Below are positions 1-6,168 of a stretch of 16,423 nucleotides of DNA, one piece after another. Within the stretch, counting starts at the first letter, position 1. Every line of letters starts with the position of its first letter. The stretch comes from CAZFBR01 sp035353495 [NCBI: uncultured bacterium] (lineage in GTDB: Bacteria > DAOPZR01). A model generated the notes under the pieces. The model worked only from the letters and a program-made list of their open reading frames with translations, made no database searches and had not been told where the DNA came from. Location of the stretch: NCBI GenBank assembly GCA_964517215.1, contig CAZFBR010000056.1, positions 1 to 16,423 on the forward strand. The letters are read 5' to 3'. A program made the position numbers and the translations under genes.

Positions 1-1
1 G

Positions 2-430
2 CAGGACGAAGTCTATCGCAGGAAACTGGTCGACGATCTCGTTGTGGTTTTGCAGGACGCCGGTTTGACGCTGCCGGCCGGTTGCCGGGTTACGGTGCTG
101 GAGAATACGCGCATCGTCACGCACCTTTCCCTCCCCCTCTTTGGGAACTTGGCCGGCGGCGGGAAGGACTTGTTCATGGCTGATCTCGCCCTGCACCTCC
201 CCCTGCCCGCCGGTCATGAGCTGCGCCTGCATCAGGGCACTGCGAGCGATCGTTTTCTGGTACTCCCTTTGCCGCCCGGGCAGTTGGACAAGCTCAGCGA
301 GGCAGAGCTGGATATGGCGGCGGGCGGCGGCAATGGCGGCAACGGCGGTATCTTCGGCGCTGGCGGCAACGGCGGTGACGGCGGTATTTTCGGCGTCGGC
401 GGCAACGGCGGCAATGGCGGCGTTGGCTGA
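2..430 (+). CDS. Probable RiPP precursor (NHLP-like leader, Gly/Asn repeat core), 5' end missing
   Basis: The frame is open from the window edge, so the true start lies upstream; 142 residues are visible. The first part resembles the nitrile-hydratase-alpha-like leader (NHLP) of proteusin-type peptides: a Leu-rich helix end, then GLTLPAG, a beta-like stretch and LSLPL (residues 21-46). A second similar block, LPLPAG to LVLPLPP, follows at about 66-92. The leader closes with LDKLSEAELDMAAGG (95-109), a typical double-glycine cleavage motif. The last 33 residues are almost only Gly, Asn, Ile, Phe, Ala, Val and Asp, built from a 12-residue repeat. They contain no Cys, Ser or Thr, so lanthionine or thiazole chemistry is unlikely; Asn-directed chemistry as in polytheonamide-like proteusins is conceivable. 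No modifying enzyme is visible here. The alternative is an unmodified glycine-rich secreted peptide. The leader assignment is by eye from family knowledge; the RiPP role is inference. Confidence 0.66.
   Translation, partial: QDEVYRRKLVDDLVVVLQDAGLTLPAGCRVTVLENTRIVTHLSLPLFGNLAGGGKDLFMADLALHLPLPAGHELRLHQGTASDRFLVLPLPPGQLDKLSEAELDMAAGGGNGGNGGIFGAGGNGGDGGIFGVGGNGGNGGVG
329..427 (+). repeat. 36-bp in-frame tandem repeat encoding the core
   Basis: Three units run 329-364, 365-400 and 401-427, the last one truncated. They encode GNGGNGGIFGAG, GNGGDGGIFGVG and GNGGNGGVG. The differences are mostly silent or conservative (Asn/Asp, Ala/Val, ATC/ATT), which suggests duplication followed by selection on the protein. 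The repeat begins directly after the double-Gly motif (323-328) and runs to the stop codon. Confidence 0.85.
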
Positions 431-513
431 GTGAGATGGGCGTGCGAAGGCTATCAGCGAGCCGGGTATTGCCCCGGAGAAATTGGCGGCAACCATGAAC
501 GGGAAAGCAGATA

Positions 514-1200
514 ATGCAGATTATTGAGTGTGGGCATTCCCCTGCGGTGCGCAGATTCCGGCAAGTTCTGATCACGGCAATGGCAGTGGCGGGCGCCCTC
601 GCCACCATGAAACTGATCCAGCTCGCGACCATCCCGGTGTACAGTTTCACGCTGCCGGTCGATCAGGCAATCCCCTTTCTGCCCGCGACGATACTGATCT
701 ATCTTGCCTTTTTCCCCTATCTCCTCCTGGCGGCATGGCATGCCGACCCTGACCAATTCAAAAACTACCTGTGTGCCTGTTCGCTCGCCTTTGTCGTGGC
801 GGCGGGAATATTCATCATCCTGCCTGCGTCCATGAACCGGCCCGACCCGTCGCTGATCACCAACGAATTGCTGCGTCAGCACATCACCCGTTTGTACGGT
901 GTCGATTCCGGCCAGTGCACGTTTCCCAGCCTGCATATCGCCATGACGATCATGGCCATGCGCGTGTTCGGACGCCGCCGTCCGCTGGCGCTCATGCTGG
1001 GCATATTCATCGGCATCTCGACCATGATCGTCAAGCAGCATGTCCTGCTCGACGTCGTCGGGGGCGCGCTGCTCGCATTCGCGGTATGCGTCGTGCAGGC
1101 CCGGCTGCCGCGCGTGCGCGCGGCAGTTCTGCCACCGTCCGGTGAACTCGCCCCTGCCCGCGCACGGTCGCCTCGCCAATCTGAAATCGCCGACGAGTGA
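514..1200 (+). CDS. PAP2-family membrane phosphatase
   Basis: A 228-residue integral membrane protein of the PAP2 (phosphatidic acid phosphatase type 2) superfamily, which removes phosphate from lipid or isoprenoid pyrophosphates at the membrane. Motif 2 is visible as FPSLH (residues 137-141) and motif 3 as KQHVLLD (174-180), giving catalytic-type His141, His176 and Asp180. NRP at 108-110 may be the remnant of motif 1. Hydrophobic helices lie near 17-42, 56-75, 86-104, 140-150, 157-173 and 181-195. The last 30 residues are polar and rich in Arg, Pro and Ala. The order of motifs resembles the inositolphosphorylceramide-synthase-like (Aur1-like) subgroup more than the broad lipid phosphatases. 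It follows the RiPP precursor by 83 bp on the same strand, so co-transcription is possible. The substrate cannot be read from the sequence. Confidence 0.85.
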   Translation: MQIIECGHSPAVRRFRQVLITAMAVAGALATMKLIQLATIPVYSFTLPVDQAIPFLPATILIYLAFFPYLLLAAWHADPDQFKNYLCACSLAFVVAAGIFIILPASMNRPDPSLITNELLRQHITRLYGVDSGQCTFPSLHIAMTIMAMRVFGRRRPLALMLGIFIGISTMIVKQHVLLDVVGGALLAFAVCVVQARLPRVRAAVLPPSGELAPARARSPRQSEIADE

Positions 1201-1211
1201 AGTTGCGGCAA

Positions 1212-1234
1212 CCGTACCGGATTCGCGGGTACGG
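1212..1234 (+). other. Hairpin just after the PAP2 gene
   Basis: CCGTACC (1212-1218) pairs perfectly with GGTACGG (1228-1234) over a 9-nt loop, 12 bp past the stop codon. No T-run follows, so it is at best a weak or Rho-assisted stop, or an mRNA-stabilising stem. Confidence 0.35.
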
Positions 1235-1279
1235 GTCAAACTCTCCGCAGGGGGCGGACGCACGGCACGGCAACTCACT

Positions 1280-1313
1280 CAGGCGGTGCCGGACTGCTGC
1301 AGAACACCGCCTG
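1280..1313 (+). terminator. Possible terminator between convergent genes
   Basis: CAGGCGGTG (1280-1288) and CACCGCCTG (1305-1313) form a perfect 9-bp stem with a 16-nt loop, followed on the plus strand by a mildly T-rich stretch (GTTCCGTTGTGCTT). It lies between the convergent PAP2 gene (ends 1200) and binding-protein gene (ends 1340). The loop is large and the T-tract broken, so the call is tentative. Confidence 0.35.
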
Positions 1314-1339
1314 GTTCCGTTGTGCTTCCGCAGGATATG

Positions 1340-2170
1340 CTACTTCCGCACCAGATAACAGAGCCCGCCGAAGGTGTAGTAGGGCTTGGTAAGAATGAAT
1401 CGACTGTTCGGCCGGTTGAACAGTTCGGCAATCTGTTCGCTGTAGAACTGGCCGAAGACCACATCGATTTTTTTGGCGGCCAGAGCGGGAAAGCGCGCCG
1501 GCGCGTCCAGCGGGACGAACTCGAAATTAACCTGCAGCAGTTGCGCGACTGCGGTCAGGAAGGCGACATTATAGCCCGCCGGCCGGCCGTCGGCGGCAAT
1601 ATAGTCGAGCGGCACATAATCCCCGGCCACGCCGACATAGACGGTCCGGGCGCCGGCGATCTTGGGCAGCTCGGCGACGTTCGGTTCACCGGATGCCGGG
1701 AAATCGTTTATCCATTGTTTCGCCAGGCTGTCCATGGTGCCATTGGCCTGCAGGGTGGCGATGGCGCTGTCGAGTGCATCGCGCAGCTGCAGGTCGTCTT
1801 TGCGCAGCGCCATGATGATGCTGCCCGGGGTCGGATGCCCCTGCGGGATGGTCGTCAGCGTCGGATTCCGGCGCACGGTATAATCGCCGACAAAGGTCAG
1901 TTCCGCCGTGGCATCGATCTTCCCGGCGAGCAGCGCCGCAACGATGTCAGCGCCCCGGTTGAAGTACACCACCTCTTTCGGCGGCGCCCCAATGTCTTTG
2001 GCGAGCAGTGCGGCAATCGAATCCGGCGGGGCACTTGAGGCCAGCATGCCGATAACCTTGCCGCCCAGGTCAGCAGGCGTTTGGATCTTTGCCGCCGGGG
2101 TGTTGTCACCACAACCGGCCGCCAGGAGCATCAGCGTGAGTGCCGCCAGAATCATTGCGTATCGTTGCAT
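1340..2170 (-). CDS. Amino-acid ABC transporter binding lipoprotein with swapped lobe order
   Basis: A 276-residue periplasmic solute-binding lipoprotein related to SBP_bac_3 (polar amino acid binding). The signal peptide ends in a lipobox, LLAAGC, with Cys20 as the lipidated residue. In ordinary family members the N-lobe comes first. Here residues about 28-158 match the second lobe (the ADLGGKVIGML segment, and later NGTMDSLAKQW near its end), and residues 176-276 match the first lobe (VYVGVAGDYVPLDYI, then TKPYY near the C-terminus). Both lobes appear complete, so this is a permuted order rather than a truncation. A good Shine-Dalgarno (GGAGG) precedes the ATG at 2170. The gene overlaps the 3' end of the ATPase gene by 19 bp, so the two are translationally coupled. 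From memory, fused binding-protein/permease proteins of some Bacteroidetes and Firmicutes show a similar lobe order; this should be checked. Confidence 0.85.
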   Translation of the reverse strand: MQRYAMILAALTLMLLAAGCGDNTPAAKIQTPADLGGKVIGMLASSAPPDSIAALLAKDIGAPPKEVVYFNRGADIVAALLAGKIDATAELTFVGDYTVRRNPTLTTIPQGHPTPGSIIMALRKDDLQLRDALDSAIATLQANGTMDSLAKQWINDFPASGEPNVAELPKIAGARTVYVGVAGDYVPLDYIAADGRPAGYNVAFLTAVAQLLQVNFEFVPLDAPARFPALAAKKIDVVFGQFYSEQIAELFNRPNSRFILTKPYYTFGGLCYLVRK

Positions 2171-3276
2171 GGTACTTCCTCCTTGAGTTTGAACTGCAGT
2201 GTATTGCAGCCGTCGGCATAGGTATGCGCGGCTGTGTCGGTCAATTTGCGGATCAGGAGCATGCCCAGATCATCGATGCCGTCGCCAGCGGCGGCAAAAG
2301 GATCGTATGCCGCGGCGCGGTACCGGCAACTGATGGTCAATGTATGATCCGCCGCGGCGCAGGCCACGGTGAGCTCGATATCCGGCGGCGCGTTTTCATA
2401 GCAGCGCCGGAACAGCTCCATGAGCAGTTCCTCCAGGACCAGTTGCAGATGATACACCGATTTTACGCTCACCTGACGCTGTTGGCAATAATCCTCGAGC
2501 CGGGCGTTCATTGCGACCATATCGAAACTTTTCGAGCGGACCGTGTGCGTGAATCTGTTCAGCCTGCTGATGAAGGACCGGGTCTTTTCCCGCTGCGGAT
2601 GATCGAATATCTCAGACGGGGTGCCCGCTTCATAGATGGTGCCATCGTCGAGGTAGAAGATCCGGTCGGCGATATCCCGGGCAAAGGCCATTTCATGGGT
2701 GATAATCAGCAGGGTCAGGCCCCGGGTGGCCAGCTTCCTGATGATGGCCAGCACTTCGCGGGTCATGGTCGGGTCGAGCGCCGAGGTCGGCTCGTCGAAC
2801 AGCATGATCTCCGGTTCCATGGCCAGGCAGCGGGCGATGGCGATGCGCTGCTGCTGGCCGCCCGACAATTCGTGCGGCCAGCTGGCGGCCTTATCCAGCA
2901 AGCCCACCAGCGCCAGCAGTTCGCGGGCCTTCTGTTCTGCGGCCCGCCGGGGCTGCCCGTTTACCCGGCGCGGCGCCAGGATGATGTTGTCGAGGACGTT
3001 CAGATGGGAGAAGAGGCGGAAATCCTGATAGACCATCCCCATGTTCCGGCGGACCTGATTCAGATCGGTGCCCGGCGCGGTGATGTCCGTCCCCTGAAGG
3101 CAGATGCTGCCGGCGTCCGGCCGCTCCAGCATGGCCAGGGTGCGGAACAGGACGCTCTTGCCGGTGCCCGACGGCCCGATGATGGCAATGCACTCGCCCT
3201 TGCTGATATGGGCGTCAACCCCGCGCAGCACAGCCAACGGGCCGTACCGTTTGGCTACCCCGCGCAGCGTAATCAT
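2152..3276 (-). CDS. Amino-acid-type ABC ATPase fused to an RsbW-like HATPase domain
   Basis: 374 residues. Residues 1-241 are a complete GlnQ/HisP-type ATPase: Walker A GPSGTGKS (34-41), Q-loop Gln84, signature LSGGQQQR (137-144), Walker B ending LFDEPTSALD (159-168) and H-loop His194. It should power import through the adjacent permease. Family members usually stop near residue 245, but here about 130 residues follow. These look like a GHKL ATPase of the anti-sigma/RsbW kind: a long helix LQLVLEELLMELF (277-289) in the N-box position and GIDDLGMLLIRKLTD further on, like the GxGL segment. The metal-binding Asn expected four residues after the EE pair seems replaced by Glu287, so nucleotide binding may be weakened. 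The start ATG overlaps the permease stop (TGATG), indicating coupling. The same frame stays open upstream to 3804, but that part is noncoding shadow. Confidence 0.88.
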   Translation of the reverse strand: MITLRGVAKRYGPLAVLRGVDAHISKGECIAIIGPSGTGKSVLFRTLAMLERPDAGSICLQGTDITAPGTDLNQVRRNMGMVYQDFRLFSHLNVLDNIILAPRRVNGQPRRAAEQKARELLALVGLLDKAASWPHELSGGQQQRIAIARCLAMEPEIMLFDEPTSALDPTMTREVLAIIRKLATRGLTLLIITHEMAFARDIADRIFYLDDGTIYEAGTPSEIFDHPQREKTRSFISRLNRFTHTVRSKSFDMVAMNARLEDYCQQRQVSVKSVYHLQLVLEELLMELFRRCYENAPPDIELTVACAAADHTLTISCRYRAAAYDPFAAAGDGIDDLGMLLIRKLTDTAAHTYADGCNTLQFKLKEEVPCNDTQ

Positions 3277-3953
3277 CAGCGCGCCTTCCGTCGGTCGCCC
3301 AGGGCAAACAAGGCGGTAATCAGCCAGGCCAGTGCCAGATAGAGCAGCACCCCGCAGACGAGTGCAAAAAACGGGTCGCTGGTTCGCGCTCCGATATTGT
3401 TGACTGAACGGGTCAGGTCGGTGATGGTCACATACCCGACCACCGAGGTCCATTGCAGCAGATTGATGGCGGCATTCTGGTATACCGGCCGGGCGATGAC
3501 GCCCGCCTACAGCAGGGTGATAACCCAAAACGCCTTGCCCGCGGAAAAACCCAGCATGCGGGCGGCCTCCAGCTGCTTGCGGTCGACCGCGGTCAATGCC
3601 GAGCGCATGATTTCGGCGATATGCGCGCCGCTGTTGAGCGCGAAGGCCATGACCGCGACAATGACGGCATCGATCCTGCTGTCGGCAAACACCACATAGT
3701 AAAGGATCATCAGCAGCAGGAGCACGGGGCTCCCCCGCAGCACCGCGATGACCCAGCGGGCAACGACCCGCAGCGCGGCGAACCTGGCCAGGCGCAGCGC
3801 ACACAACAGAGCGCCGAACAGCGTTCCGAACAGCAGACTCAGGATGGTAATGACGAGCGTGGTCCAGAGACCGCTGAGGATCGTCCGATACGCGTCGCCG
3901 GCAACCAGATTGTTATAAAAAGAAGCCGATACTGCCGTCAGCAGCCCGTACAT
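3276..3953 (-). pseudogene. Amino-acid ABC permease interrupted by an in-frame amber codon
   Basis: Read through the TAG at 3507-3509, this is a 225-codon membrane permease of the amino-acid (HisM/GlnP-like) family. Helices lie near residues 24-54, 66-89 and 92-111, with two more after the stop, and LRGSP (72-76) matches the family's RGTP motif. The EAA loop, EAARMLGFSAGKAFWVITLL, ends at residue 148, exactly where the family has L-P-Q-A. Codon 149 is TAG where CAG (Gln) is expected, followed by Ala-Gly-Val and another 75 sense codons with good family character (TSVVGYVTITDLTRS, then a last helix). The frame then ends in TGATG, sharing bases with the ATPase start. A single C-to-T change explains it. 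Without readthrough the 148-residue product would lack the last helices and translational coupling to the ATPase would be lost. Sequencing error or a fresh mutation are the main explanations. Confidence 0.87.
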
Positions 3954-4012
3954 ACGGTCAACTCATTTCTGTGCAGCGTCGGCGGAGAACAATATCCGGC
4001 GCCAGTGCAGCG

Positions 4013-4042
4013 ATAGTACCATGACAATTCCCGGATTGTCAA
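4013..4042 (-). promoter_or_regulatory. Promoter of the amino-acid ABC operon
   Basis: On the minus strand TTGACA (plus coordinates 4037-4042) is followed after 18 bp by TACTAT (4013-4018). The predicted start of transcription is near 4006, about 50 nt before the permease ATG at 3953. The -35 box is a perfect consensus. Confidence 0.68.
4022..4041. promoter_or_regulatory. Operator-like palindrome inside the promoter
   Basis: TGACAAT (4022-4028), a 6-bp spacer and ATTGTCA (4035-4041) form a perfect inverted repeat. It overlaps the -35 box and fills most of the spacer of the ABC operon promoter, the place where a dimeric repressor would block RNA polymerase. No regulator gene adjoins it. Confidence 0.5.
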
Positions 4043-4244
4043 AAATTGGAAAGTTGATTCGTTCCGGCGGGGATGGTACGGTTATGAAGGTGATGGTGCA
4101 TGGGGTCACGGCGCGCTGTTTCCCTGACTGAAAAGCGGCGGAGCATTAGAAGAGCCGGAACGTCAGCGAGGGGCGCGATCTGCAGGGATTTGAACCGGTC
4201 ACATGCGGTGCCGGTAGCGAACAGGTTAGCCAGCGAGGAAAATC

Positions 4245-4907
4245 ATGGTGCGGAACGTCGCTGTTGCGGGTATGCTGCTGGTGCTATGGTGCGGCGGGGC
4301 TGTGGCCGCGGTGCAGGAAGCCGCTCCGGCAGCGGATATCTTTTCCGGCCCGTATCTGGGAATATTTGCCGCGCATGCCTGGCAGGAAGTGGCGTACGCC
4401 GAGCCGTCGTGGCCGGGCTTCGAACGGAAACCGGATCTGAACGGCGTCCTCAGCGGGGCGACGGCGGGCTACACCTGCGTGCAGGGCAGGAACCTGTTCG
4501 GCATCGAGGCCGATGCGGGTTTCGGCAATCTCGACAAGGGAGAAGATAACGGCCTGCGGAATTCCTATTCAGCGTTCGAAATGCATTGGAACGCGCACGT
4601 CCGGGGCAGGATCGGCTGCGCGGTCAGCGAAAACACAGTCCTCTTTGCCGCTGCCGGGATGGCAATGACGGAGGTTAAGGTTGACGACGTCATGCCGCAG
4701 TGGGATGACGATGACGCCCTGCATATCGGCTGGACAGCCGGTGTCGGCGTTGAGTACGCAATAAGCGAAGAGGTGCATGCACGCATCGAGTACCTGTACG
4801 ACGATTACGGCGATGCGCATTACCGGATTGGCGGGAACCTGCCGTACGAGTCGGAAGTCGACCTGAATGCGCATGTCGTGCGCGTCGGCCTGTCCTGGCA
4901 GTTCTGA
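4245..4907 (+). CDS. Outer-membrane beta-barrel protein (OMP_b-brl / Omp25-like)
   Basis: 220 residues. A signal peptide (Arg3, hydrophobic core VAVAGMLLVLWCGGAVAA) probably ends near residue 22. The mature part begins with FSGPYLGIFAAHAW, typical of eight-stranded surface barrels of the Omp25/Omp31 type. It alternates Gly-rich strands (GVLSGATAGYTC, VRGRIGCAVS, GWTAGVGVEYAI) with acidic loops. The last strand is HVVRVGLSWQF, ending in the Phe that the BAM machinery recognises. Two Cys residues sit in adjoining strands and may pair. Shine-Dalgarno GAGGA lies 7-8 nt before the ATG. The upstream gap (3954-4244) is divergent from the ABC operon. The role is structural or surface-exposed; no substrate can be read. 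Confidence 0.82.
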   Translation: MVRNVAVAGMLLVLWCGGAVAAVQEAAPAADIFSGPYLGIFAAHAWQEVAYAEPSWPGFERKPDLNGVLSGATAGYTCVQGRNLFGIEADAGFGNLDKGEDNGLRNSYSAFEMHWNAHVRGRIGCAVSENTVLFAAAGMAMTEVKVDDVMPQWDDDDALHIGWTAGVGVEYAISEEVHARIEYLYDDYGDAHYRIGGNLPYESEVDLNAHVVRVGLSWQF

Positions 4908-5077
4908 GGCAACTGCCGGGCATGCCGGGAAAATGGGCGGTGCAGCCGCAACGCTATCGGGTCGCCTGCCATGCCGAGGATATACACGAATCGTTTTCGG
5001 CTTGAACAATCTGACGTTGCGCGATCGGCTGCATCCCGCCTGGTGGGACTGGCAGACTGACTGCTTCTGAATGCCGG

Positions 5078-5086
5078 TGGTATGAT
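5078..5086 (+). promoter_or_regulatory. Possible extended -10 promoter for endonuclease I
   Basis: TGGTATGAT matches the extended -10 pattern TGnTATnnT, about 45 bp before the ATG at 5132. Upstream only a poor -35 candidate (CTGACT, 18-bp spacer) is present. The rest of the gap 4908-5131 shows no gene or clear terminator. Confidence 0.4.
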
Positions 5087-5131
5087 GAGCTGGTGGTGCA
5101 GTACTAACGTTTTATACAGGGATGGTGCGGT

Positions 5132-5962
5132 ATGACGGGTAAGAAACGTACAGTGCTGCTGGCCTGCCTGTTGCTACTTATCGGTGTGGCGGTCGCGGTG
5201 GTTTATTGGCAGTGGCAGGTGACGGTGCCGGCGACGACCCACGAGGGCTACTATGCGGCGGTGCAGGGAAAAAGCGGTGACGATCTGCGGCAGGCTCTGC
5301 ATAATCTGATTCGTCAGCATACAAGAGTGAGTTACGCTTCGCTGTGGCAGCATTATCGCGCCACGGATTGCCGGCCGGACGGCACTGTCTGGGACATGTA
5401 CGGTGACATCCATTTCGCCAAATTCAAATCCGTGCAGGGCGGCCCGCCCGGCCGGATGGGCAGCTACCTGACGCGCGAGCATTCATGGCCGAAAACCAGC
5501 TGGGGCGGCGCGGTGAATGACGCCTATTCCGACCTGTTCCATGTTCTCCCCGGCGACGCGCATACCAACGGACAAAAGGGGATTCGTCCGCCGGGCGAAA
5601 CGGACGGCAGCGCGAAATCATGGGGCGTGACCAAGGTTGGCGCGGCGCGCGCCGGGCTTGGTTATGCCGGCGAGGTCTTTGAACCGGGAGACGAGTACAA
5701 AGGCGATTTCGCGCGCACCTATTTCTATTTCCTCGTCTGTTACCTGACCGGCGACGATGCGCTCCCCTGCACCGGCTGGCCGCTGGTGGCGGCGGACGGG
5801 ACGAACTGGCAACCGTGGGCGCTGGCCATGCTGCGGCGCTGGCATGAGCAGGACCCGGTAAGCAGCAAGGAAACCGGTCGCAACGACGCCGTCTTCCGCA
5901 TCCAGCACAACCGCAATCCGTTCATTGACCATCCGGAATGGGTCGCGGCAATCTGGGAATAG
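5132..5962 (+). CDS. Exported endonuclease I family nuclease (EndA/NucM-like)
   Basis: 276 residues. A non-cleaved anchor or signal peptide (residues 8-27, with KK before it) exports the protein. The nuclease domain shows the endonuclease I hallmarks: YYAAVQGKSGDDLRQALHNL near the start, VWDMYGD (87-92), the beta-beta-alpha-metal motif REHSWPKT (115-122) with general base His117 and metal-binding Glu116, then DLFHVLPGDAHTNGQKG (134-150) and the C-terminal block QHNRNPFIDHPEW. It cuts DNA (and often RNA) without sequence preference outside the cytoplasm, commonly for nutrient scavenging. The length fits the family. It is a monocistronic gene by spacing, 224 bp after the barrel gene. A weak Shine-Dalgarno (AGGGATGG) precedes the ATG. 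The IRPPGE segment replaces the more usual RSNYPFGE-like stretch. Confidence 0.93.
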   Translation: MTGKKRTVLLACLLLLIGVAVAVVYWQWQVTVPATTHEGYYAAVQGKSGDDLRQALHNLIRQHTRVSYASLWQHYRATDCRPDGTVWDMYGDIHFAKFKSVQGGPPGRMGSYLTREHSWPKTSWGGAVNDAYSDLFHVLPGDAHTNGQKGIRPPGETDGSAKSWGVTKVGAARAGLGYAGEVFEPGDEYKGDFARTYFYFLVCYLTGDDALPCTGWPLVAADGTNWQPWALAMLRRWHEQDPVSSKETGRNDAVFRIQHNRNPFIDHPEWVAAIWE

Positions 5963-6052
5963 CGACGGAGGTGAGCGCCGGTGGAATTGTCCGGGCCGAT
6001 AGAAACCGCCGGCATAATCTGTTCCTTTGCCGTTATCGGCATTCCCGCAAAA

Positions 6053-6103
6053 GCGGAAACCTGAAACAGCGGTGAATAACATCCGGTTTTTCCGCGTTCG
6101 CGG
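6053..6103. other. Hairpins in the convergent gap between endonuclease I and the minus-strand gene
   Basis: The 206-bp gap 5963-6168 holds no gene. GCGGAAA (6053-6059) can pair with TTTCCGC (6089-6095), and CCGCG-TT-CGCGG (6092-6103) forms a short competing stem. A run of T (6087-6091) sits within this region. Either could end transcription, but no classic stem plus T-tract is present. Confidence 0.3.
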
Positions 6104-6168
6104 GGCGGGCCATTCCCGACCGCTTTTCTGATGCTTCCTGAGAACCGAAGAAAAGGCGGGCGTTGCGT

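Noticed and set aside
454-2038. Long open frames opposite the PAP2 gene and the binding-protein gene
   Set aside because: Both lie antisense to proteins with recognisable motifs, and their translations are low-complexity Arg/Gly/His-rich.
3507-3509. Genetic recoding of TAG as Gln
   Set aside because: At least six neighbouring genes use TAG as their evident stop with no family-like extension, so general recoding does not fit.
3277-3804. N-terminal extension of the ABC ATPase frame
   Set aside because: The extension overlaps the permease in another frame and has no homology character; the ATPase start at 3276 is fixed by the TGATG junction and the family start.
4184-4235. tRNA-like 3' half on the minus strand (GGTTCAAATCC)
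   Set aside because: The flanking bases do not form a T-arm stem (ACCGG against CCCTG) and no acceptor or anticodon arm can be drawn.
4100-4549. Plus-strand open frame before and into the barrel gene
   Set aside because: Arg/Gly-rich with no signal or domain; the overlapping barrel frame has a ribosome site, a signal peptide and a C-terminal Phe.
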